From JAKANM01 sp964356495 (GTDB lineage Bacteria > Patescibacteriota > Patescibacteriia > Magasanikbacterales > GWA2-37-8), in NCBI GenBank assembly GCA_964356495.1, contig CAYHHR010000006.1:1-37901 (forward strand): DNA of 37,901 bases. The letters run 5' to 3'. The notes below the pieces were generated by a model. That model saw only the letters and a list, made by a program, of their open reading frames with translations. It was not told the origin of the DNA and made no database searches. Of the stretch, positions 32,132-37,901 are shown one piece after another. The number at the start of each line of letters is the position of its first letter. The stretch's first letter is position 1. A program made the translations under genes and the position numbers.

Positions 32132-32262
32132 GCTTGTTCACCAGCAGACGTCCATTAGCCAGGCGCTTTTCTGCGATGTTAAGTGCGCAAGCACACCATG
32201 CGTGAGCATGGATGTGGCCGGAGAGCCGTCGTCGTGACCAACCATCACGCCGGCGGCCTTAT
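32132..32262 (+). ncRNA. Candidate structured non-coding RNA, family not recognised
   Basis: Transcript predicted to begin at the G-run near 32131, 6 or so nt after the -10. It contains two adjacent hairpins closed by GNRA tetraloops: GTGC-GCAA-GCAC (about 32184-32195) and CCATGC-GTGA-GCATGG (32197-32212). A third structure pairs GGCCG (32216-32220) with CGGCC (about 32254-32259) around CGTGA-CCAACCA-TCACG. The distal stem is followed by TTATCATTTTTA, a plausible terminator tail. A GCAG/CTGC pair may close the 5' part. I see no match to SRP RNA, RNase P RNA, tmRNA or 6S features. The only plus ORF across it lacks a convincing ribosome site. It converges on the 3' end of the methyltransferase gene. 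Confidence 0.55.
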
Positions 32263-32267
32263 CATTT

Positions 32268-33698
32268 TTAGACCCTTTCTCCCGCGAACGGGATCACGTC
32301 GATGCGGGAAAGAACGCACAATCCCTCGATATGGGGAGTCCGAGGGAAGAAGTTAAACAGTTTCCAATCAACCGGTCGATACTTGACCGACAAAAAAGAA
32401 ATATCACGCGCGTGCGTATCAAGACCGCAAGAAAGATAAATAATTTTCCGCGGTTGTTTTTTTAATAAGTGCTTAATCATGTCCGTGTGCAGTCCGGCGC
32501 GCGGCGGATCGAGAATCACCGTATCATCCTCCGCAATTTCGGCGTTGGCATTTTCGGCCAAAACATTTTGGACAGTGACATTTTCGAACTTATTTAATCT
32601 GATATTTTCCTCCGCGAATTTTGAGGCTTCGTCGTTCTCCTCTATTAGGAGCGCTTCCTTATATTTCCCGTGCAGGGAGAGGCTGATCGCGCCAACGCCT
32701 GAATAATAATCAACCACTCGCCCACCATCGAGATGCTTGCCGATCGCCTTCAAGGCTTCTTCGAAAATCGACGGATTAATTTGAAAAAAACTCATCAGGC
32801 CGAACTTTAATTTCACGCCGTTCAATTTACATTCGAGCTCACTTTCACCGGACGAAAAAAGCAGCTCGGTAGCGACCGAAGCCGGTGAAAGTGGGTTGGA
32901 ATAATAGATCTGTAACCCTTTCAAGCTCCCACTCCCCCCTGACCCCCTCTCAGGCAGAGGGGGATATTCGTTGTCCCCCTCTTTCCAAGAGGGGGCGAAG
33001 GGGAGTTGCCGATATTTGTTGCAAAAGTCTCTATCCTTTACAAACAAACCAGCTACCGCTTTGTCGCTGTCATCGCTCCTTACAATCAGACTTTTTAAGG
33101 CCGTTATCGGCACTTTCATCCTTCGGAGGTTATCCACAATTTGCTCACTTGCCTTTTGTATAATTTCCGTTCCAAGGGAGCAGCGTTCGATCGGACGAAG
33201 CCAGTGCGTGCCGCGATCGTGAAACGCCAACGATAGACCTCTCTCCGGCTCTCTCCTCTGCGGAGGCAGAGAGGGACGTTGAACCCTCGCCTCCGCAGAG
33301 GAGAGGGCAGGGAGAGGTAATTCGGCAAAATTGTATTCAAGTTTGTTACGATACCCGATTTCTTTTTTCGGCGCGACTATTTCTAAATTTAAATCTTTGA
33401 GACTGGCGAAACGGCTGTACGTTTCCTCGGCAATAATTTTTTTCCATTCGTTTTCCTTGGCGTAGCTCATCGTCTGCCACGGCGAGCAGGATAAATAGTG
33501 TTCATCGAGCGTGGCAACACGATCTGGAGACGGCGACAACACCTTCTCCACCACGCCTTCGATAAAATTCTTTTTTTTCTTGATAACTTTTATTTCTACT
33601 TCCTCGCCCGGCAAACCGCCCCAAACAAAAACCACTTTGCCCTCGGTTCGGCTAAGTCCCTGTCCGCCAAAAACTAATTTTTCAATTTTGACTTGCAT
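32268..33698 (-). CDS. TrmA/RlmD-family tRNA or rRNA (uracil-5-)-methyltransferase
   Basis: 476 residues from ATG at 33698. An N-terminal TRAM domain (VKIEKLVFGGQGLSRTEG...VVFVWGGLPGEEVEIKV) precedes a class I SAM domain (VVDYYSGVGAISL) with DPPRAGLH and catalytic Cys motif YLSCGLDTHARDI. The family makes 5-methyluridine in 23S rRNA or tRNA. No clear Fe-S cysteine cluster is seen, so RlmD, RlmC and TrmFO-independent TrmA cannot be separated. Two dispersed repeats (32926-33010 and 33238-33319) add about 28 and 27 residues of proline-rich sequence, both in frame. A TATAAT lies 8 nt before the ATG, implying a leaderless mRNA. Confidence 0.9.
   Translation of the reverse strand: MQVKIEKLVFGGQGLSRTEGKVVFVWGGLPGEEVEIKVIKKKKNFIEGVVEKVLSPSPDRVATLDEHYLSCSPWQTMSYAKENEWKKIIAEETYSRFASLKDLNLEIVAPKKEIGYRNKLEYNFAELPLPALSSAEARVQRPSLPPQRREPERGLSLAFHDRGTHWLRPIERCSLGTEIIQKASEQIVDNLRRMKVPITALKSLIVRSDDSDKAVAGLFVKDRDFCNKYRQLPFAPSWKEGDNEYPPLPERGSGGSGSLKGLQIYYSNPLSPASVATELLFSSGESELECKLNGVKLKFGLMSFFQINPSIFEEALKAIGKHLDGGRVVDYYSGVGAISLSLHGKYKEALLIEENDEASKFAEENIRLNKFENVTVQNVLAENANAEIAEDDTVILDPPRAGLHTDMIKHLLKKQPRKIIYLSCGLDTHARDISFLSVKYRPVDWKLFNFFPRTPHIEGLCVLSRIDVIPFAGERV
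32926..33010 (+). repeat. 85-bp in-frame palindromic repeat, family 2, copy B
   Basis: Same element and same length as copy A (10637-10721), but on the strand opposite to the host gene. Read in the host frame it gives LPFAPSWKEGDNEYPPLPER. Both orientations are therefore free of stops in the frame used. Confidence 0.88.
33238..33319. repeat. Second palindromic insert in the methyltransferase gene, family 4
   Basis: Large imperfect inverted repeat with arms built on CCTCTCCTCTGCGGAGGC-type sequence; CTCTGCGGAGGC and GCCTCCGCAGAG face each other across ACGTTGAACCC. Translated in frame as PLPALSSAEARVQRPSLPPQ. Confidence 0.8.
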
Positions 33699-33706
33699 AG
33701 ACAAAT

Positions 33707-33712
33707 ATTATA
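33707..33712 (-). promoter_or_regulatory. -10 element of the methyltransferase gene
   Basis: TATAAT on the minus strand, 8 nt before the ATG at 33698, between that gene and the dinD stop. No good -35 is seen at 16-18 nt. Confidence 0.5.
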
Positions 33713-33718
33713 TCTATG

Positions 33719-34531
33719 CTAATCAACTTTCCCGCGCAACTTTTTTACCGCTTTTTTTACTTGTTTGATGTGCTTTTCAGTTGGTAAATGTTCCGGCATC
33801 GTACCACCTATTTTTTTGATTGTATCCCGTACATGCTCGCCCACCACACGATGTGTTTCAGTAGCTCTTGTCTCATCACCAACTCTATCGAGCTTCAACT
33901 TTTCATCCGTCTGTGTAATCCGAAATAAATTGGCGGCTAACTCGGTCGCCCCCGCCCTATCCAACAGTTCTCCCTTACGAACATTTTTATGCGCCTCTAA
34001 ATCCGTTATCCCCATGCCATATAAACCAACATACCCGGCGTTATTGAACTTTCCAAAATTACTAACGCCTGAGGCTCTGGCAGTTTTAAATAATCGTTTA
34101 TTTTGCGACGAAACCTCCCCCCGAATAAATAGCCTCTTTTCCGCAGATTCCAATTGTTTATCAATTTCTTGATATCTGGTTTGAATGGCAAAATATGTTT
34201 GCGCTAGAGCTATTTCTTGTTTTCGGGGATCACCATTTTGAGCGATTAGATAACAGGCGTAGCGCGAAAGCTGAAAATCATCAATTTTTCGTTCTGCTTG
34301 CTTAGGCGTATTTTTAGCCAAAATTATCATTTTGGCGGCGCCGACAAAATGATCCTCGTTTTCTTGGCCACTTAAAAGACAGGCGGCTTTGGCACGCTCG
34401 ATAACGCCCATAAATTTACGCCATTCAATGTAACCCAAAAGTGGCATCAATTCGCGCGCTTCCCAATATTCCACGCCTTCCGGCGTAACTTTTTTTATAC
34501 CTTCAAAATTCTTTGCCGGACCAGCCGACAT
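33719..34531 (-). CDS. dinD: DinD-like protein (DNA-damage-inducible protein D family)
   Basis: 270 residues from ATG at 34531, which has AGGA five nt upstream; ATG at 34546 is the longer choice. The N-terminal half has the BRO-N-like FEGIKKVTPEGVEYWEAREL and LMPLLGYIEWRKFMGVIERA, and DinD's LSRYACYLIAQNGDPRKQEI then ALAQTYFAIQTR. The C-terminal half (NKRLFKTARASGV...FNNAGYVGLYGM) is also typical. E. coli DinD is SOS-induced and reported to oppose RecA filaments; function in other bacteria is unclear. It begins a stretch of accessory-looking genes ending at tRNA-Ile. Confidence 0.88.
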   Translation of the reverse strand: MSAGPAKNFEGIKKVTPEGVEYWEARELMPLLGYIEWRKFMGVIERAKAACLLSGQENEDHFVGAAKMIILAKNTPKQAERKIDDFQLSRYACYLIAQNGDPRKQEIALAQTYFAIQTRYQEIDKQLESAEKRLFIRGEVSSQNKRLFKTARASGVSNFGKFNNAGYVGLYGMGITDLEAHKNVRKGELLDRAGATELAANLFRITQTDEKLKLDRVGDETRATETHRVVGEHVRDTIKKIGGTMPEHLPTEKHIKQVKKAVKKLRGKVD

Positions 34532-34575
34532 GATTTCCTGCATCATAAAAATTAATACAAATAAACGCTTGCCCT

Positions 34576-34587
34576 ATTGTACTACAA
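34576..34587 (-). promoter_or_regulatory. dinD promoter -10 overlapping an 11-bp palindrome
   Basis: TACAAT (34581-34576, minus strand) is the best -10 upstream of dinD. It overlaps the perfect palindrome TTGTAGTACAA (34577-34587). An SOS-type operator would be expected here, but this does not match the Gram-positive or enterobacterial LexA boxes. Confidence 0.4.
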
Positions 34588-34650
34588 CACGTTAAAAACT
34601 AATTTTCGATTTTTACATGCGTGCTAAATAAAAACTAGCATAGAAAAATT

Positions 34651-35313
34651 TTACCTTTCTGAATATGCCCTTATTACGGATCGGGCATGCATCCGTTTTA
34701 AAAAATCATCGTATATATCTTCATAATACTTACTACGTAAGAGACCTGAAGTTATCAAAATATTAAGACTCTTATAAACTCCCGACGGCAAACTGCTGAC
34801 ATACTTATACTTATTAAAGCGCGGTTCATAATAATGCTCGATAAGATCTTCGATCGCTAACACGAAACTCCCGAAGTGATCCTTATTCCTTGTAATCAGC
34901 GCGCCTAACTGTTCTTTCGATAATTTAACATGCTCAAACCCCGGGTATTTATCGTCCAATGTGATATCAATTATTAAATAATCTGTGGCGTGTATTACAG
35001 CCTGTCGAATTTTACCAGCTGGATCTTGAATGTGTGTTAGCAAAAACCTCGCCCAAATTTCAAAATTTTCCTCACCGATAGCCCAAAGCGACCACTTTAA
35101 GGTGTTGATAAAATAGGCTTTGTGTTCAGCGTCTTTAATTTTCTCAAAGTTATTTAACTCCTCCAAAAACGAGCCAAAAGCCGCCCGCCCTGCCACCCTA
35201 TTTGGAATATAAAAATCATTCCAAAATTTTGCCACTTCCTTTTGCGCAATTTTAACTTCAACCGGGTCGCCGATTTTAATGATGTTGATTAGATTTTGGA
35301 TATGTACGTGCAT
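34651..35313 (-). CDS. Hypothetical helical protein
   Basis: 220 residues, no family recognised. Predicted almost entirely helical, possibly HEAT-like (IRQAVIHATDYLIIDI), with many aromatic residues in NFEIWARFLLTHIQDPAGK. No signal peptide. AT-rich codon use (many TTA, AAT, ATA codons) differs from the murein and division genes. It lies between dinD and a small zinc-ribbon gene, all on one strand. Confidence 0.6.
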   Translation of the reverse strand: MHVHIQNLINIIKIGDPVEVKIAQKEVAKFWNDFYIPNRVAGRAAFGSFLEELNNFEKIKDAEHKAYFINTLKWSLWAIGEENFEIWARFLLTHIQDPAGKIRQAVIHATDYLIIDITLDDKYPGFEHVKLSKEQLGALITRNKDHFGSFVLAIEDLIEHYYEPRFNKYKYVSSLPSGVYKSLNILITSGLLRSKYYEDIYDDFLKRMHARSVIRAYSER

Positions 35314-35374
35314 AATTATCTTACAACCGCCGCCCCATGCGGAAGACCAAAATTTTTCGCCGCCAATCAGTAAA

Positions 35375-35542
35375 CTATTCTTTATCTTCGTTAAATTTTA
35401 TCGACTCGGTTTTGCCGCAATCTAAGCAAGAATAGTTTACCATTTGCTCGGTTTGTTCTTCCCGCTTCCCGTCTTTAACTTCTCGTGCGAAAGGGCCAGT
35501 TTTCTTTATATTTTCTGAATTACATTTTGGGCAGTTTTTCAT
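35375..35542 (-). CDS. Small zinc-ribbon protein
   Basis: 55 residues. Two CxxC pairs, CPKC (residues 4-7) and CLDC (39-42), separated by a polar linker (EVKDGKREEQTEQM), form a typical zinc ribbon. It ends ESIKFNEDKE. Such proteins may bind nucleic acid or be subunits of larger machines; nothing specific can be said. It lies 10 nt after the stop of the upstream 296-residue gene. Confidence 0.65.
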   Translation of the reverse strand: MKNCPKCNSENIKKTGPFAREVKDGKREEQTEQMVNYSCLDCGKTESIKFNEDKE

Positions 35543-35552
35543 ATCCAAGATA

Positions 35553-36443
35553 TTATATGGCTTGAATAAATGTTACGACAAGACCTCGAAAAGCGGAAAT
35601 CAAATCTGATTCTTCCTTCTTCTCAAGTGGTCCCGTATAAGCAGAAATCTTACTCAAAATGATTTTGATCTGCTCACTGTTATTTTTATAGAACTTATCA
35701 AATTCGTTCCACAAAGCGTTGCATTCTTCTGTGCGGCCAACCGCATTGATAAACACTTCTTTTAACTCATCGGCCTCTTGAGGTCTAATATTCTTAAATG
35801 TTGAAATCAAGAAGAGTGTGATTATTTCGTAAAGAACATAGAAAGCAGGTTTGTCAAAAAGTTTTATTCTGTTCTTTATAATGCCCGTATTCGGATGAAA
35901 TAGCATGTCAAAAACAGCTATTTCTGCTGTTGTTAAAGCGTTAAATAAAACTTCTTTTTCTGCGCTTCTATTATCAAAAAATCCCGCAGGGATATTATTT
36001 AAGCTCGCGGTAATTTCGTTCCATACAGGAACGGCGTTTTTATTAAAATATAAGGTGTCGCCTTTTAATATTGAAAATAGTCCCATGCTATTTTTTTGAT
36101 GCTTGCTTAACGGTTCACAGGTTTCGTGAATAACCTCGTCGGAACCGTACTTTTTGACAACCTCGTGATATTCATCCTTCACGCGGTCAATTGATCGTGA
36201 TTTATCAACTCCGTCAGGCAACATAGAATCGCCACTTGGAAACCAGCCACCTAGAAATTCGCACAAAAAATCACTTATTCCTTCACTAAATTTTCGTATC
36301 CGCAAACTTTCCCGAACCTTTATTGTATCCAACACGGATATATTTATACCGCTTGACGTATTAGTTTTACAAGAACCGTAAAATGAACTTTCCTTGTCCA
36401 GCCCGCATTTACTGCAAATTATTTTCTGTTGGAAATCGGTCAT
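35553..36443 (-). CDS. Hypothetical protein with N-terminal zinc-binding motif
   Basis: 296 residues, no family recognised. CSKCGLDKESSFYGSC (residues about 10-25) could bind zinc. The rest is mainly helical, with one hydrophobic stretch (AFYVLYEIITLFLISTF) that might be a buried helix or a membrane span. AT-rich codon use. It lies 10 nt upstream of the zinc-ribbon gene, suggesting cotranscription. Confidence 0.6.
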   Translation of the reverse strand: MTDFQQKIICSKCGLDKESSFYGSCKTNTSSGINISVLDTIKVRESLRIRKFSEGISDFLCEFLGGWFPSGDSMLPDGVDKSRSIDRVKDEYHEVVKKYGSDEVIHETCEPLSKHQKNSMGLFSILKGDTLYFNKNAVPVWNEITASLNNIPAGFFDNRSAEKEVLFNALTTAEIAVFDMLFHPNTGIIKNRIKLFDKPAFYVLYEIITLFLISTFKNIRPQEADELKEVFINAVGRTEECNALWNEFDKFYKNNSEQIKIILSKISAYTGPLEKKEESDLISAFRGLVVTFIQAI

Positions 36444-36490
36444 GATTATTTCGCTTTACTTTTTCCACAAAGTTTCACCTTTTGCTATAT

Positions 36491-36733
36491 TTATTCTTTT
36501 ATTCCAACAAGTCCCTGAAAACGCGCATAGGCAGTTGTTCTGTTGTCGGTTAGACTCCCAAATTCTATAGCCAATCTGCTCAAATCATCATTTTGACTTT
36601 GTGTTTTTGCTTGATTATCTTCCTGTTTTACAAAATTAAGTAATTTAGTAAGCCCGCCGTCATCAACCAAATTATCTGTACTACCTGTATAACGATTACC
36701 TTTCGGGTTTTCCAAAACGTATGCGTAAAACAT
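36491..36733 (-). pseudogene. Decayed GIY-YIG endonuclease fragment abutting tRNA-Ile
   Basis: 80 codons. The first 20 residues (MFYAYVLENPKGNRYTGSTD) match the start of a UvrC-like/homing GIY-YIG domain, with both halves of the signature (YAYVL and YTGST). The expected Arg and Glu catalytic segment is missing and the remainder is unrelated and polar, so only a stub remains. Its ATG is one base after the tRNA-Ile discriminator base, so no separate leader or ribosome site can exist unless tRNA processing creates a leaderless mRNA. It may mark an old insertion at the tRNA end. Confidence 0.6.
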
Positions 36734-36734
36734 G

Positions 36735-36808
36735 TGGGCGATTGAGGAATCGAACCTCAGACCTCGTCATTATCAGTGACGCGCTCTAACCATCTGAGCT
36801 AATCGCCC
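36735..36808 (-). tRNA. tRNA-Ile (GAT anticodon)
   Basis: 74 nt. Acceptor GGGCGAT/ATCGCCC, D-arm TAGCTCAGATGGTTAGAGC, anticodon loop CTGATAA with GAT, T-loop GGTTCGATTCC, discriminator A. CCA is not encoded (ACAT follows). Confidence 0.95.
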
Positions 36809-36813
36809 CCTAG

Positions 36814-36887
36814 TGGGTCTAGACCGACTTGAACGGTCGACCTTTCGCATGTCAAGCGAACGCTCTAACCAACTGAGCTATAGACCC
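36814..36887 (-). tRNA. tRNA-Val (GAC anticodon)
   Basis: 74 nt. Acceptor GGGTCTA/TAGACCC, TAGCTCAGTTGGTTAGAGC D-arm, anticodon loop TTGACAT with GAC, T-loop CGTTCAAGTCGG, discriminator A, no encoded CCA. It precedes tRNA-Ile by 5 nt in the transcript. Its first 10 nt are also the end of the upstream ORF. Confidence 0.95.
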
Positions 36888-37567
36888 ATTAAATTTTTTA
36901 GCAACCACGCCTGTGCGGCTGTTAATCTTTTTTCAATTCTCGCATCGTAACAATACACTGCGCAAACTCCATGATAATCTTTCCAGGTTTTTTTCCCAAT
37001 CGTTCGTTTATCCTTTTGTGATTTCCGAAATTGCGAAACTGGAATAGCAAGCGAATGCGACCAAAAAGAAACTTCTTTCTCCACAACTTGATCAGCCCGC
37101 AGATACAAGAAACACCTCAATCGTTCATCCGGTACCTGATAAATATCACGTAACAAATTAACAAATGATCTCAAAATTTTCCAATTCGAATTTCCTAACG
37201 CGACCGCTGATTGCATTTTAAAACCTTCCCCTAGGTACAACATGGCAAGCAATGCTTCTTTATGCTTTATGCCCAAAGGCAGACTGTCAAAATCGTTAGT
37301 TACTTGCTTTTCAACCTCTCGTCGCAATCGATCACCGCGCGCCCTATGGGAAGCCGATGCGAGCAAACGAATCCTCGCCATATGGTGACGCTTTCTGATC
37401 AATATTTTTTCCTGTGCCGTCGTAGAAAGTTTTAACCCTTTGAACCACCCACTTAGCGTTGAACGAATTACGCCAAGCTCTGTTTCTATCATTGGATAAC
37501 TCCAGCCTTGCTTCCTCAAAATAATTGCCTTTTGTTTTAGCTGATCACGAATCTCTCCAGACAGCAT
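36878..37567 (-). CDS. HTH protein with LAGLIDADG-like homing-endonuclease features
   Basis: 229 residues from ATG at 37567 (a longer frame to 37753 runs through the 16S terminator and is rejected). An N-terminal helix-turn-helix (LRKQGWSYPMIETELGVIRS then TLSGWFKGLKLS) precedes a core with ALLAMLYLGEGFK (about 105-118). That resembles the first motif of LAGLIDADG-type enzymes and similar CPR HTH/endonuclease proteins. A degraded or diverged enzyme is possible, since a second motif is not obvious. The stop codon TAG is made by positions 8-10 of tRNA-Val, so ORF and tRNA share 10 bases. A promoter at 37596-37624 would transcribe the ORF and both tRNAs. Confidence 0.68.
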   Translation of the reverse strand: MLSGEIRDQLKQKAIILRKQGWSYPMIETELGVIRSTLSGWFKGLKLSTTAQEKILIRKRHHMARIRLLASASHRARGDRLRREVEKQVTNDFDSLPLGIKHKEALLAMLYLGEGFKMQSAVALGNSNWKILRSFVNLLRDIYQVPDERLRCFLYLRADQVVEKEVSFWSHSLAIPVSQFRKSQKDKRTIGKKTWKDYHGVCAVYCYDARIEKRLTAAQAWLLKNLMGL

Positions 37568-37595
37568 ATCTCGTACTTTAGATTTTAGTATGTAT

Positions 37596-37624
37596 ACTAT
37601 ACCATATCTAACGTACTGACACAA
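37596..37624 (-). promoter_or_regulatory. Promoter of the HTH ORF and tRNA-Val/tRNA-Ile unit
   Basis: TTGTGT (37624-37619), 17-nt spacer, TATAGT (37601-37596) on the minus strand; predicted leader about 22 nt. Located after the 16S terminator, so the tRNAs need this or a similar start. Confidence 0.6.
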
Positions 37625-37700
37625 AATGGAATAACCATTTATGCTGAAAAGTATATCGAGAAATAAGCAGAAAGTCAAGGCGGAATAAACAGGCGGAATA

Positions 37701-37726
37701 AACAAAAACTCACCCGTTAAGGTGAG
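37701..37726 (-). terminator. Rho-independent terminator after the 16S rRNA gene
   Basis: CTCACC (37726-37721), loop TTAACG, GGTGAG (37714-37709), then TTTTTGTT on the minus strand. About 150 nt after the 16S 3' end. Confidence 0.85.
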
Positions 37727-37805
37727 CTCCTGCGTTTTTGCCTGTCTCAACAATTATGCTGCGGCAGGTTTAACAATACAAAGTGACAAAAACCAGTCTA
37801 TTTTG

Positions 37806-37835
37806 TACTGCATAGCTCCGAAGAGCGACGCAGTA
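37806..37835 (-). other. Hairpin just after 16S, possible processing site
   Basis: TACTGC/GCAGTA outer arms with inner CTC-TTCG-GAG (UUCG tetraloop). It lies about 40 nt after the mature 16S end and may protect or guide 3' trimming. Confidence 0.5.
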
Positions 37836-37872
37836 TCGACAGAAATTCACAGTCTTTCGACTGAGTATCTCC

Positions 37873-37901
37873 AGAAAGGAGGTGATCCATGAGCAGCTTC
37901 C
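37873..37901 (-). rRNA. rrs: 16S rRNA, 3' end (rest beyond the window)
   Basis: On the minus strand the sequence reads GGAAGCTGCTCATGGATCAC then CTCCTTTCT, the universal 3' terminus with the anti-Shine-Dalgarno CCTCC (37878-37882). Only about 29 nt are inside the window. Confidence 0.93.

Noticed and set aside
32037..32237. 66-residue plus ORF across the ncRNA candidate
   Set aside because: Starts before the predicted transcript, lacks a ribosome site, and the DNA there is better explained by RNA stems.
34576..34587. Classical LexA box upstream of dinD
   Set aside because: The palindrome TTGTAGTACAA matches neither CTGT-N8-ACAG nor GAAC-N4-GTTC patterns; kept only as a generic dyad.
36735..36887. 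Intact integration attachment site at the tRNA pair
   Set aside because: No second copy of a tRNA 3' end and no integrase gene are visible in the window.
37568..37753. Longer start (37753) for the HTH ORF
   Set aside because: It would run through the 16S terminator and the ORF's own promoter; the added residues look like noise.

Overview
The window looks like part of a scaffold from an uncultivated Candidate Phyla Radiation (Patescibacteria, probably Parcubacteria-like) bacterium. The reasons are a bS21 protein with a lysine-rich C-terminal extension, TrbC/VirB2-like membrane modules fused to long Ig/TIG-type surface proteins, membrane-anchored proteins with thrombospondin type-3 calcium repeats, a murein and division gene set packed head to tail, and several families of short palindromic repeats sitting in frame inside genes. 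The lineage is inferred from gene content, not from a tree.

Layout. 1-3.4 kb (minus): an LTA-synthase-like sulfatase cut by the window edge, the hibernation factor hpf, and murB interrupted by a 10-N scaffold gap. 3.5-8.8 kb (plus): an apparent cell-wall operon of an ATP-grasp ligase, an NlpC/P60-like cysteine peptidase, mraY, an Ate/Bpt-like aminoacyltransferase and an Mpl-type muropeptide ligase. 8.8-16.7 kb (minus): pyk, a small membrane protein, nrdR, ftsZ, ftsA, dgkA, ybeY and two calcium-repeat membrane proteins. 16.7-29 kb (minus): a 3426-residue surface protein and, upstream of it, a 662-residue paralogue with the same kind of N-terminal membrane module. 29-33.7 kb (minus): rpsU, hisS, lepB, a small orphan gene with its own strong RBS and terminator, a candidate structured RNA on the plus strand, and a TrmA/RlmD-family methyltransferase. 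33.7-36.7 kb (minus): dinD plus unrecognised genes and a decayed GIY-YIG fragment, looking like accessory DNA next to tRNA genes. 36.7-37.9 kb (minus): tRNA-Ile, tRNA-Val, an HTH/homing-endonuclease-like ORF, and the 3' end of the 16S rRNA gene followed by its own terminator. No 23S gene follows.

How the genes fit together. MurB, MraY, Mpl, the ATP-grasp ligase, the peptidase and the aminoacyltransferase suggest local control of peptidoglycan precursor synthesis, modification and recycling. FtsA/FtsZ, DgkA (lipid carrier recycling) and the sulfatase also act at the envelope. Signal peptidase and the giant surface proteins may serve attachment.

The most unusual points are: (i) a promoter-driven structured RNA candidate at about 32.13-32.26 kb with two adjacent GNRA-capped hairpins; (ii) repeat elements inside genes, including one 85-bp family present in opposite orientations in two genes, both frames open; (iii) a dispersed hairpin element that ends on the start codons of murB and hisS; (iv) a solitary 16S gene followed by a selfish-looking ORF whose stop codon lies inside tRNA-Val; (v) the murB gap, whose two flanks encode the same part of the protein and end in GC-only junk, pointing to an assembly problem.
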